NCBI GenBank assembly: GCA_964019425.1
Contig: OZ025780.1
Location: 1,630,001 to 1,694,000 of the forward strand
DNA length: 64,000 nucleotides
Reading direction: 5' to 3'
From: Flectonema sp. DT1601
Taxonomy: Eukaryota; Euglenozoa; Diplonemea; Diplonemida; Diplonemidae
Every line of letters begins with the position of its first letter. Position 1 is the first letter of the stretch. Shown one piece after another: positions 1 to 10,252 of this stretch. The notes beneath the pieces were generated by a model, which did no database searches, was not told the origin of the DNA, and worked only from the letters and a program-made list of their open reading frames with translations. Both the position numbers and the translations under genes were made by a program.

Positions 1-2139
1 AAAGAAAATTAGTTAAATATCGTTGGCGTTGCAAAACGTTGGCCGATATTTTTATTTTTTTATTTGACGTTTTTTCGTTTTGTTTTCGTTCTTTTACATG
101 TTCATCTCTAGCCTCTCCAAATTAGATTGTTTGACGGTTGTTGTTTGTGTGCTGCTAATGTTAATCTGGTTAACGTTTCCTGAACTAGTTTCAGTTCACT
201 GACATCCGCAGACTTATCGAGTCTCAGCAATATTTCAGTTGTTGGAGATTTATTTCTTTTTTGGTGTTTATCCACCCCCTCTCTATTGGTATCAAGTTAC
301 CCCCCGCCTTTAATTCTTCTAAACGTAGCTTTTCTTTAATTACCAACTACAGTTTTCAGATTGCTGGATATTGGTTTCGTATTAAAGTTAGAAACATTCT
401 ACGTGTGCTTCACTGATAGTGTGATCCGAACCAGTAAATAGTAACAACCATTACTTTTTCTTTGGTTGTTTCGTATCGTATTTAATTACTCCCTTTCTGT
501 TTTTTAAATTCCTCTTTTGATTACGCGGATTAATCTCAAAGGCTTCCGAGGGAAGTTTCTAAAGAGATTGTTTGGTTAATTTCTTATTTGGACTCGTGGC
601 TGTGAAACCTTCGTAGACATAATTGACGAATAGATACGAAGATGATACAAAAAAAAAAAAAACCCTGTCTCTGATTCCTTTCTCTCTCTTTTTTTATCTC
701 TTCTCTTCTACTCTCGATTGTCTTCAGTTTCACGGGAAGTGACAACAGAAGGATGAGGATTAAAAGTATGCAAACATTGATGGAATCCGACACTGGGCAC
801 CAGACATGACTTGGAGATAAACGTTCAGGTGTATGAGAAACTCATCATATTTATTATTTATTAGATTGTGATTTCGTTATAACATAAAGGAAATAATTGT
901 TTCCCTTTTGTTCTCTACTTGTGGTTGTCTAATTTTAGTTTAATTTTGTCTTTCTTATCATTACTTTATTTCTTATTTTCTGATTGTGTGTTCTCCCTCT
1001 CTTTGACCAAAATTGGCGTTATCAGCCGCCACTAACACTGTCTGTCTATGTCTCTTATCGTCTGGTGAGAGTTTCACAGTTAGCTGGTAGCGATCTAATC
1101 TGTTATCATGTTAACTTCCTTGGCTTCGTAATTAAATAAAAGGAAATAAAAAAATATAAGGCATAACATCATACTTTTGTGAAAAAAAAAAAAAAAAAAA
1201 AAAGGAATTAATTTTTCTAAATTTATTTAGGTTAGCTGGTAGCGATCTAATCTGTTACTAAGTTGAGCTTTTCATCAATTTTTGGCTCCCTAAGTAAATG
1301 AAGTAATTTATTCCGAATTTTCTTTTTGAAATTAGTTTTTAATCAAGGTAATTATAATCGTTTATGTTAGTTAACTCTGGGACAATACAGATATTTATTT
1401 CTTCGTGAATATGTTCAAACATCACAATCCCTCCTTTCGATTAAGCCGCTTCTCGATACACGAGAAATGAGAAAAGGAAAAGGAAACATCTAAAATAGCA
1501 GAGTAGTAAAGCTAATGTTAACTTGTGTGTTGAAATCTCTCTTTTTTAAAATTTCGTTGCTTTCTGCCTTCTTATGGGTGAGCTAGTCCGCTTCTTTAAC
1601 CTTGGCTGTCGTTGTTTCGCTCAGTTGTGATCTTGTCTTTCCTTGAACTCTCCCTATCTCTCTCTCTAATTAGTTCCCTTCTTTCTGAGGAACCGCCACC
1701 TTTCATCAACATGATGAAACTCGTTGTTTGTACCGCCTATTGGAGGTACTATATTTCCCAACAATCCATGCCGAGTCTTCGGAAACGGCTACGGATTGGG
1801 TCCTCTGTTACTTTGAGTAACACAGCACTCATAATATACAGTAATGTTGGATTATATAACTAACTTTCCCTTTTTTTTGCATTCGATTGAATTTTCCCGC
1901 CCTCTCCCTTCTTTTGACTGATAACCATTAATACTAACTTCCCATTTCTTTGGGAATCTCCCTTTTTCCGGAAAAAAAAGACATCCGCGGGAATTGAACT
2001 GGTACAGTTTACCTCATCTCAAAGAGGGTGTCCCTTTCGGAATTGGTCTTTGAACTGTTGTTTTTTGTGAAAGTGTGAGAGTTATGAATTTCTTTCTCTT
2101 AATAAAAAACAGTAACCTAACAACCGAAAAAACTATAAA
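1..2139. other. Intergenic region upstream of the CHCHD-like gene
   Basis: No open frame with protein-like composition is visible on either strand; the short frames are T-rich or poly-K/poly-F translations. The stretch is AT-rich with long A runs (around 650 and 1183-1203). It holds an exact 27-base direct repeat (1079-1105 and 1231-1257) and a 23-base word (329-351) found again at 57526-57548. It probably contains the 3'UTR of a gene outside the window and the 5' flank of the next gene. A candidate splice acceptor (T-rich tract, then AACAG) ends near 2112, about 28 bases before the first ATG. Confidence 0.6.
1079..1257. repeat. Exact 27-bp direct repeat pair
   Basis: The same 27 bases occur at 1079-1105 and at 1231-1257, starting GTTAGCTGG and ending ATCTGTTA. 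The copies are 152 bases apart start to start. The DNA between them includes a poly-A run of about 21 bases, and the flanks do not match. The match is far too long for chance at this spacing. It may be a remnant of a local duplication or insertion, or a bound site. Function is unknown. Confidence 0.75.
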
Positions 2140-2568
2140 ATGGGAAGAAGAGGAGGAGGAGGATCTCGTTCGCCACCACGTCGTCCAGCACCACCACCAA
2201 GACACGCTGCACCACCACCCAGACAGGCTCCTCCACCAGTGCAGCAACATGCAGCACCAGCACCAGCCCCGAGTTCAGGTATGGGTGGAGGTATGGGTGG
2301 CATGTTGATGCAAGGAGCTGCGTTGGGAGCTGGTAGTGCTGTTGGTCACATGGCGGTAAGTTCTATGTTTGGTGGAGGCGGCGGAGGTCACCAGCAGGCA
2401 CCACCTCCACAACAAGAAGCAGCACCAGTTCAAGGAACAACCAATTACTGTCAGGAATATGATCAAATGTTTCAACGATGCATGGCAAACAGCAACAACG
2501 ACATGGACAACTGCAACCTCGTCTACAAAGACCTTGAAACTTGCAGAAGACAGTACGGAATGATGTAA
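2140..2568 (+). CDS. CHCHD2/CHCHD10-like (Mix17-type) mitochondrial twin CX9C protein
   Basis: 142 residues, single exon, TAA stop. The N-terminal half is rich in Pro, Ala, Arg and His, giving a basic presequence-like start (MGRRGGGGSRSPPRR). The middle is a Gly/Ala/Met segment (about 45-80) like the hydrophobic centre of CHCHD2/CHCHD10. The C-terminus has two CX9C motifs, CQEYDQMFQRC and CNLVYKDLETC, the pattern oxidised by the Mia40/Erv1 relay in the mitochondrial intermembrane space. Known relatives support cristae organisation and respiratory-chain function. The gene implies a mitochondrion with an oxidative-folding intermembrane space. Family assignment is firm; choosing between CHCHD2 and CHCHD10 is not possible. 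The start is the first ATG after a candidate acceptor AG at about 2112. Confidence 0.88.
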   Translation: MGRRGGGGSRSPPRRPAPPPRHAAPPPRQAPPPVQQHAAPAPAPSSGMGGGMGGMLMQGAALGAGSAVGHMAVSSMFGGGGGGHQQAPPPQQEAAPVQGTTNYCQEYDQMFQRCMANSNNDMDNCNLVYKDLETCRRQYGMM

Positions 2569-3206
2569 ATCAACTTCATTCTATTTCTGTATCATATTAT
2601 AAATATAACCTTGTTAAGTGTAGTGTAACCAGTTTATTAACACAACGGCTTAAGCTATCCGGGCGTTGATATTAATTTACTAATTCTTTTCCAAAAAAAA
2701 AAAAAAAAAAAAAAGAAGAATATCACAGCACCTCAAAAAGGGCTGTTCATATTCCTGTTTTTGTTGTACCTTCTTTCTCTCTGTGTTCTCTGGGTCATTC
2801 TGATGATCAGTTATCCCCTTATGGTAGTTTAAAGTGGAAGTGACTGTTGCGTTTTACTGTCACACTGCGTGTTCTTTTCTGGTTAAAGTGTAGTCTCATG
2901 ATTACCTGCGATCACTATTTCAATTGTAAGCTGTATGAGTGTCTGCAGCTGTCGTGTCAAACAGTTCCACTTTCCATCCCTGCCCGTTCCCTTTTTTTTT
3001 TTAAAGTTTATTTTTCATGGGTGTTGGATTTTAAAAAAGACAAAAAATACTATTACATAATTTGCTTATTAATATAATTCTTTTTTTTTGAAAAAAACAG
3101 CAACGTAATATTTACAAATTGAATGTTCGGAATAAAAGTCACACACACGCACACACTGTCTAAATATAATTAAATTTTCTTTTCCTTTATAGGTGTAAAG
3201 TATATA
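2569..3206. other. Intergenic region, CHCHD-like gene to myosin
   Basis: About 640 AT-rich bases with A and T runs (A run of 20 at about 2694-2714) and a short CA microsatellite near 3141-3157. No coding frame of note. A pyrimidine-rich tract ends in TATAG at 3192, 14 bases before the myosin ATG, a likely splice acceptor for the myosin 5'UTR. Confidence 0.5.
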
Positions 3207-6200
3207 ATGAACGACGATGAGCAGAATGAATTGCAACCCCTTCCAAAGCCATCGAGTGTCGTGATATTCTACAGTCCTGGTGATGCATGGCGGATGGGAA
3301 CACTATTACCGTATGACCCATCCAGTGGAACTGCTCAGGTACAAGATGCTGAGAACAGACAGCTCTATACAGTACGATTAGAAAAAGATATTCACGTGAT
3401 GTCATCACCGTTACCATTCCCTGATGAGATGGAAGACTTAATGATGCTGTCAGATGTTAATGATGGACCGCTTCTCTGTTCATTGCGTGTTCGATACCAA
3501 GACGATAAGTATTGCACTGCTCTTGGAAGAGATCATTTGCTTTTAATTAATCCTGCTAAGGCAATTCAAAAAATGTCTATGGAACACCCTCACTTGTACC
3601 TCCAAGATCAACCTGGGTTACCATCACATCCATGTCAGGTCGCATCGAGAGCTCTTAATCACGTGAATAATACTGACCGTGATGCGATTATTATTCTGTC
3701 TGGTGATCCAGGGAGTGGGAAAACAACTTGTCAAAAAGATATGTTATCTTTGTTGTATACGCAACTACCACATGCTGCTAGACATCGAACACCACTCGTG
3801 ACTCTTCGCGTGGCTTCTGGAAACTCTGAAGTGAGTGCATCAGAGTATGGGAATATCATTGCCAGGCATATTAATGTACCGAAAGGAGCTGTAGAAGTTA
3901 TCTCACTGTCTGATGTTCTCGGTGAAGCCGGTATGCCAATGCGAGAAATGACATTTAAGTTCGAAGAAAAGGAACACGGAACAGTTGCTAAAGACTTTCA
4001 ATCACTTGAGAAGATGCCTCCAGCTCTAAAAGAAGAGTTATGTGCTGTGACTAGTGTTGTGAATGAGCCAAGAACATGGCCTTGTGAAGCTGTTTTAACA
4101 ATTATAGAATCACTATGCAACGCACGAACAACAAGAAATGTCAACGCTTCGAGAGCAATCATCTTAAACAGACTTGCGGTTTCTGATGGAAATATCATCG
4201 GATCGGAAATTAGAACTTATCTTCTGGACTCAAACAGGTCTGTTCGGCCTCCTTTGGGAGAACGTAGTTTTCATATTTTTTATTATTTGTTAGCTGGTGC
4301 GTCTGATTGGGAACGTGATCGATACCACCTTCCAATGGCTGAGGAATTACACGAAACTTCATTTAATGTTTTGGGGAAATCGAGAGGCTCAAACAACGAT
4401 CCAACAAAATCATGGGAGCACTCCATGGCCAGTATGAATGTCTGCAGTGACTGGACAGGTGATGTTGAAGAACTAAACACACAATATGAACTACTAATTG
4501 ACGCGTTTGACATCTGTAAGATCAGTCACAGACTTCAAGACTGGATATTCAGAGTTTTATCAGCGATACTTCATCTTGGACAGGTTAGTTTTGTAGCATC
4601 ATCAAACAGAAGTGGAGCAACTGTAGTATCCAGCAGTACAAAGCAATCTTTGGTATATGCAGGTGAGTGTTTACAGCTTAACATTGTAAGTCTTGAATCT
4701 GCTTTGACGACTCATATTCAAAGAGTTAGATCAGAAGAAGTTGACATCAGACTTACACCTGCACAGTCAGCAGCAGCAAGAGACTCACTTGTTAAATCAC
4801 TTTATGAGAAAGTTGTTGATGTCGCAATTGCTACTCTGAATGATCATTTGTCTCCATCAGAAGAAGTCTCTGGATGGCTTAATATTCTTGACTTTGTTGG
4901 AACTGAAGACGGTGCTCACAACGACTTAGTTGCACTTTCAAATAACTATGCTAACGAAGTCTTGCAAGATTTTTATAACAGAGCGACATTCGATAAAGAT
5001 GTATCTGAGTGTGCTGAGGAACTTGGTGATAGCTGTCAAGTAGAAGTTGTTAAGTATCAAGAAGTTTACAGTATTGTGAAACTACTAAGAGCGAATCATG
5101 GTGTCTTCTCTATCATTGATGAAGAGTGCACCAACCCAAAACCATCAGACGCTGTGTTGTTGGAAACTTTAACAAAAAAACTTGTAAACCATCCAAAATA
5201 CGAACGCAAACCCTCGTCGATTAACTTCACAATAAAACACAGCTGTGGTGATGTAGAGTATAATGTCTCGGGAATGCCTGCTTTGAATAGAAATTCTGTA
5301 TTACCGAATGATATAAGACAATGCCTTACTGTTAGTTTATGCAAATATACTGCTCAGGCGTTCCTAACACCGCAAGAGTTAAAGGAAAGACAGCACATGG
5401 AACGTCAGTTTGAAAGCAGTGGGGGTGCTCTAGAAGTACCACCTGACTTCGTTGGTGTTAATGCCAGGCTTCACAGTAATCGCAGCTCTTCTGATCCAAC
5501 TTTTCTAACTCGTATTAGGAGACAGATTTATTCATTATTTCAACTTTGTGAAAATGCAAAACCATTTTTCGTTCGTTGTATTAAACCAACCAGAGGATCC
5601 GCAGGAACAGTTTTCCACGGCAGGTGTGTACCACATGCAGCATTCTTTTTTCCCTCCTTGACGTATTTATTTTTTAAATAACAAAATACCAAATCAAAAA
5701 CCAAACCAGATACATAATGAGACAATTAAACACACTTGGAGTACTGAACACTTTAAAACAAAAACAAATGTCATATCCTGTCAGGTTATCCTTTAACGTT
5801 TTATTGAGAACAACTTGGATTCTTTCTGGAAACATCCAAGGTAATTCTGATAGAGAAAAGGTTGAAGTACTTTGTCAGCAACATAATCTGAGTGAGGAAG
5901 ATTTCCGAGCTGGTATGTTTTTTTTTTTAAAATTGTGAGATTTCAAAGAGATGCACAACACACATCGAAAACTATCGCAGGTAAAAATATTGCATTCCTT
6001 TCTAAAAATGCTTACACCCTCCTCCTTGATGCACAAAGAGAAAAAGAAACTGCCTATGCTGAAATAATCCAAGCTTGGTGTAAAGGACTGAGTGGTGTCC
6101 AGAAACTCAATCAAAATGTTGCTGCGATAATTGAGGAAATAAGAGAACAGACTCGACTCAGGTTTGGAGTTCAACAAAAACTGCGATGGGAAGCCGAACG

Positions 6201-7619
6201 GGCGAAGAGAGAAGCAGCAGAGAAATTAAAAGTAATGAACGAAGAGACTCGTTCTAGAAGGAACATCGATAATCAAGAAGCTGTTGACTACATCACCATC
6301 ATGACTGGTCTGATTGAGGGAGTTGATCTCGTACGCGAACAACGAAGCCAACGTATGAAAGTCGAAGAACGCAACAAACAACGTCACCTCGTAGCTCTTC
6401 TCAATGAAGAAAAAGCAAACGAACAAAAGAAAGCTGATCAACGTCTTGAACATCGTATGCTCGCACAGGTTTGTATAGTTTTTATTGAACATTATTATGA
6501 GAACAAGTTGTACAGTCTGTTGTTGTACATTCGCAATAATAAAATACAGGGAGGCAAACTCGACCGAATCCTTGCTAAGAAATTTGAGGAAGCTGAGAAA
6601 CTCCGCAACAAGCGAGTGAAGTCAGACAACAATCAGCATCGAGTAATGCAAAACAAGATTACTGCGGAGAAAGGACGACTTGCTATTGAACGCAAGCTAC
6701 TCGACAAAGAAATGCGTCACAGCTCCTTCGTAGAAGCGAAGAAACAAGAACGAGAGATGATCGAAGCAAGGCGCACTGAACTCAGAGAGAGAGACAAGAA
6801 GGCTAAAGAAGCTCGGTCAAGAGCACGTCAGGCATGGGAAGAATCAAAAAGAGAAGAATTTGAACTCGACAACTTAGAGCGGGAAGTAATAACCAGAGTT
6901 GAGAGTGAGCTTCTGGAATCGAAGAAACGTGAGGGCTACCACGAGCGCGCCTTCAAAGAGGAAACAGCTCGTCGCAGTCACGATAAGTTGTTGGCCATCG
7001 AAAGGGCTCGCGCTCGTAAACAACTTCTCAGGGAACGTATTGAGAAGGAAGATACCGAGGCAGCAGATTTTGCTCGAAAAAAACGAGAAAGACAAGTGTG
7101 GGCAAAACAACAAGAGGAACGTCGTGTTTTGGAAGAAACTTCTAAAATCCAACTCAACCTCGAAAAGAAACGTTTTGCCCGTCGTCAACGAGAGAAAACC
7201 CTCCTCAGTGCGCCTCAGACATTCACTCAAGAACTGGGTCTTCCGGTATGTTTTGAATTAACTGAACCAACTGTTTGTATTTAAACAAACTAATCAAATC
7301 ACAAATAATAAACCAGACAACACCTGCTCGTTCCGTAAGTAGAGATCGTATGCTATCAAGAGGATCGTCTAGATCAGTGTCACCAGCAGGGTATGTTTTA
7401 TTTACTTTATTGTATATGAAGAGAGATGAAATCGACAATCCAATCAGACGACTTAACCCACCCGGATATCGACCTCCAGCTGAGTTCGTGATGTCGACGG
7501 GTAAGAAGGTATCAGTTCCTACATACACAACTGGAACTACTCGGGGATTGAACAACTTTTATGATGCGATTACGAGAGGAGGGTCACCAAATGGTAGTTA
7601 TCTGTCAATTGGAAGTTAG
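3207..7619 (+). CDS. Divergent myosin heavy chain with a long charged helical tail
   Basis: Exons I infer: 3207-5623, 5710-5912, 5981-6468, 6550-7245, 7317-7619. A further 33-base segment, 7391-7423, is possibly an intron. The product is 1357-1368 residues. Motor motifs are present but diverged: P-loop GDPGSGKT (about 166-173; usual GESGAGKT), switch I NARTTRNVNASR (about 305), switch II LDFVGTED (about 561; usual LDIYGFE), and the FVRCIKP region. The splice at 5623/5710 restores the expected QLNTLGVLNTL and YPVR segments. The tail from about residue 900 is rich in Arg/Glu/Lys with few Leu heptads, so it is either coiled coil or a single stable alpha helix. I see no convincing IQ motif. The 81-base intron 6469-6549 has no stop and keeps frame, so retention would add 27 residues. 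Myosin class cannot be assigned. Confidence 0.85.
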
Positions 7620-8254
7620 ATGTTTTTTTTTAAAAAAAAAAAACACACACACAATTTTTTTTTTACCCCCCTTCAACCATATTAGCCCTTTTTTCTTCCC
7701 CCATCCTTTTTTTTTCCTTCTTTTTTTTTTTTTTTCTCCCCTGCTTATTGTAATTACAAACACATTGTCGGAATTGGATAACATAGACAGCTAAGAAAAG
7801 CAATCGACTGCTCTGCGTCCACGAAGAGCATTCAGGTAGTCCCTTGAAATTGTTGACCATTGAGTCTTGTTTGCTTGTTTTCTCGAGACTTTCCCCCCCT
7901 ATTTTTTTTTTTTTTAAATAGATTTATTATAAGTAGATGTCTTTAAGAAAATTCTTTTTCCTCCTTTTTTTTTTTTCCCCCAAATTATTTATTACCTTTA
8001 ACACGTGAGAGGTTAGATTGTTTCTTATTGTATTGCGTATTGCTTGTTGGTTCTTTTTTTTTTTTTTAATTATTATTATTTATTATTCTCATCGTTCGAG
8101 TCATAAACCATGTTTTCTCTTACAGCTATAGTTATGTTGGTTTTGAGTTTTAGGTCGGTCAAAAAAAAAAAAAAAAAAATTTTTTTTTTTTTCTCCACAG
8201 TCTTCTTATTTAAGAAAGAACAGCAACACAATAGCGTCAACAACAGTAACGAAC
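7620..8254. other. Intergenic region, myosin to NOX-like gene
   Basis: T- and A-rich DNA with many homopolymers (around 7720-7736, 8053-8069 and 8161-8192). No gene is visible; short frames are poly-F or poly-K translations. A T tract ending CTCCACAG at 8200 is a strong candidate acceptor for the next gene, 55 bases before its ATG. Confidence 0.5.
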
Positions 8255-10252
8255 ATGACGAGTTTATCTCCGACTTCAAACTGTCCCGATGAGGATGATT
8301 TCGATGTTGAGAACCCATCTCCAATACCGCTGACTCAAAAATCAAAATCACGAAAATCCAAAAAAAACAACAACAACAACAACAACAACAACAAGAATCA
8401 AAAAAAGAGCAAACCAAAGAATACTTTTATTGAAAAATGTCGAAAAGTTTCTTGGGAAAAAATTAGGAATAAAAAAGTTTCTTATGAACGATTCTTTTGG
8501 GTTTTGTTTACGATAACGACCGTCCTGTGGGTCGTTGATCGATTCACCACAAACTACTGGCCAAGACAATCATTCGGTAAGGACATGTTAGGTGTCGGTT
8601 TTGATAAAATCCCACTAAAAGATGGACCTGCAGGTGTCAAAATGTACGACATCTTAGCAAGAATAAGTGGACGAGCATCTATATGCACGATGAATGCGTT
8701 ATTCGTTACAATGATGCACACCAGTTATAATTATATAAGTGACAAGAACATTCCTTTTATTGATATGCATGGTTGGCAAGAAGTTAACTCTAGAATTCAT
8801 ACAATCATGGGATGGGGGACGGCAGTGATGATGGTTCCTCATGTTTGGTCGGTTTTCTTTCCTGTTATTTTTAACGGATGGAGGACAGTTTATTTCGCAC
8901 CTCCATCAAAAACTATTCTGCTATTTCCGATATCCGAATGGAAGTTTAATTGTCCAACTGTCAACAACGACGATCAATCAATCTGTTTTAATACCGATAA
9001 TTTAGGAAGGCTGATCGGAATGACTTTTATTTTTTGTATTCTATTCCCTCTTTCCAGAATGAAAAAACTTTTATCTTACAACTTCGTCGCCTGTAAGTGG
9101 CTTCACATAATCTGTGCTGCAGCATACGCTATTGACATCATCAGGAGGAGGAGTCATCCTCATTCTTGGGTATTAAATATGCCAGTTGTTGTTATGTACA
9201 TCACTGATCGTCTCGCAGCATGGTACCTGTACAGATCTGAGCCTTGTGAAATAGTTCAAAGACTGGTATTGGATAATAGTTATTATGTTTTATTTTGGAA
9301 ATCACGATCAAAAAGACAAGCTGACTCAAGGATTGGTGACGTGTATTGGCTTCGTGCAGCTGACACAAGTATTGTAGAAAGGTATCATCCCTTCACGTGT
9401 ATTCACAATCACGGTTTTGGTATGCCTGAGGCGGAAAGCTCTAAACGTGCTTGGGGAGGTCACAGATTCTCATTCTGTGGTAGTATCAAAGATCCCAGTG
9501 GTAAGAAACTAACTGAAGTACTCGACTCTCCAATTTATGAAGATGACACAAAAAGCTTATCTCCATTCAGAGAGAGTTCCAGCACTGGCTGGTCAAACTG
9601 TGCTATCATTAAATTTCACGATGATGAGAGACGAGGATGTTGCGGAACTTCACAAACAACTGCAATGATTGAGAATGAGACGCAAGTAATTGATGTATTG
9701 GGTCCTTATAGATCTTCTTATTCTGTTTTATCAAATGAAAAAAGACTTCCAAAACACGTGACGTTAATAGCATCGGGTAGTGGAGGTAGTCTGTTGGTTG
9801 ATTTCGCTCTGACACTCCTGAAATGGGAATCCGAATCGAAGACCAATACAACCGACTGCGACGATCCAGACATGGAGCCATACGGTGCTTCTCCTGAAGA
9901 GCGAGTACAGATGGTGTACACGTCAAGATCAATAGGTCTATTTCAATACGTAACTGATAGATTATATAAAGCACCAGAATGTGTAACCATCAGAAGTGCT
10001 ATTACTATGCCTGGTCTTTATTACAACGATGAGTCTACTGACTTTAAGTCACCTGAAGCAACTCGAGCACTACGACGTCGATCATCGAGAACACTTCAAA
10101 CTCGTAGGCTTGACATCGAGGAAATCTTAGAGCAGTCTCCTAGTCACACGGAAGTCTTCTTCTGTGGATCACCTGAACTATCATTAATCGTAAGTGATGC
10201 CTGTCGAAAGCATAAATTAAAGCTTCATGATTCTCATGAATTTGCCTCGTAG
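8255..10252 (+). CDS. NADPH oxidase / ferric reductase-like transmembrane flavocytochrome
   Basis: 665 residues, single exon. The N-terminal 80 residues are acidic then basic, with a run of nine Asn. Several hydrophobic helices follow (about 83-325). One holds the heme-type pair H182 and H196 in the usual H-x13-H spacing. The second expected pair is unusual: H284 is followed by H301 and H303, not a His 13-14 residues later. The C-terminal half fits a FAD/NADPH dehydrogenase module: HPFTC (flavin-binding type), ASGSGGS (nucleotide loop), and VFFCGSPELS, the NADPH-end motif of NOX/FRE enzymes, then the end SHEFAS. Members move electrons from NADPH through FAD and heme across a membrane to oxygen or ferric iron. 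No EF-hands are seen, so Ca regulation like NOX5 is not indicated. Family assignment good, substrate unknown. Confidence 0.78.
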   Translation: MTSLSPTSNCPDEDDFDVENPSPIPLTQKSKSRKSKKNNNNNNNNNKNQKKSKPKNTFIEKCRKVSWEKIRNKKVSYERFFWVLFTITTVLWVVDRFTTNYWPRQSFGKDMLGVGFDKIPLKDGPAGVKMYDILARISGRASICTMNALFVTMMHTSYNYISDKNIPFIDMHGWQEVNSRIHTIMGWGTAVMMVPHVWSVFFPVIFNGWRTVYFAPPSKTILLFPISEWKFNCPTVNNDDQSICFNTDNLGRLIGMTFIFCILFPLSRMKKLLSYNFVACKWLHIICAAAYAIDIIRRRSHPHSWVLNMPVVVMYITDRLAAWYLYRSEPCEIVQRLVLDNSYYVLFWKSRSKRQADSRIGDVYWLRAADTSIVERYHPFTCIHNHGFGMPEAESSKRAWGGHRFSFCGSIKDPSGKKLTEVLDSPIYEDDTKSLSPFRESSSTGWSNCAIIKFHDDERRGCCGTSQTTAMIENETQVIDVLGPYRSSYSVLSNEKRLPKHVTLIASGSGGSLLVDFALTLLKWESESKTNTTDCDDPDMEPYGASPEERVQMVYTSRSIGLFQYVTDRLYKAPECVTIRSAITMPGLYYNDESTDFKSPEATRALRRRSSRTLQTRRLDIEEILEQSPSHTEVFFCGSPELSLIVSDACRKHKLKLHDSHEFAS

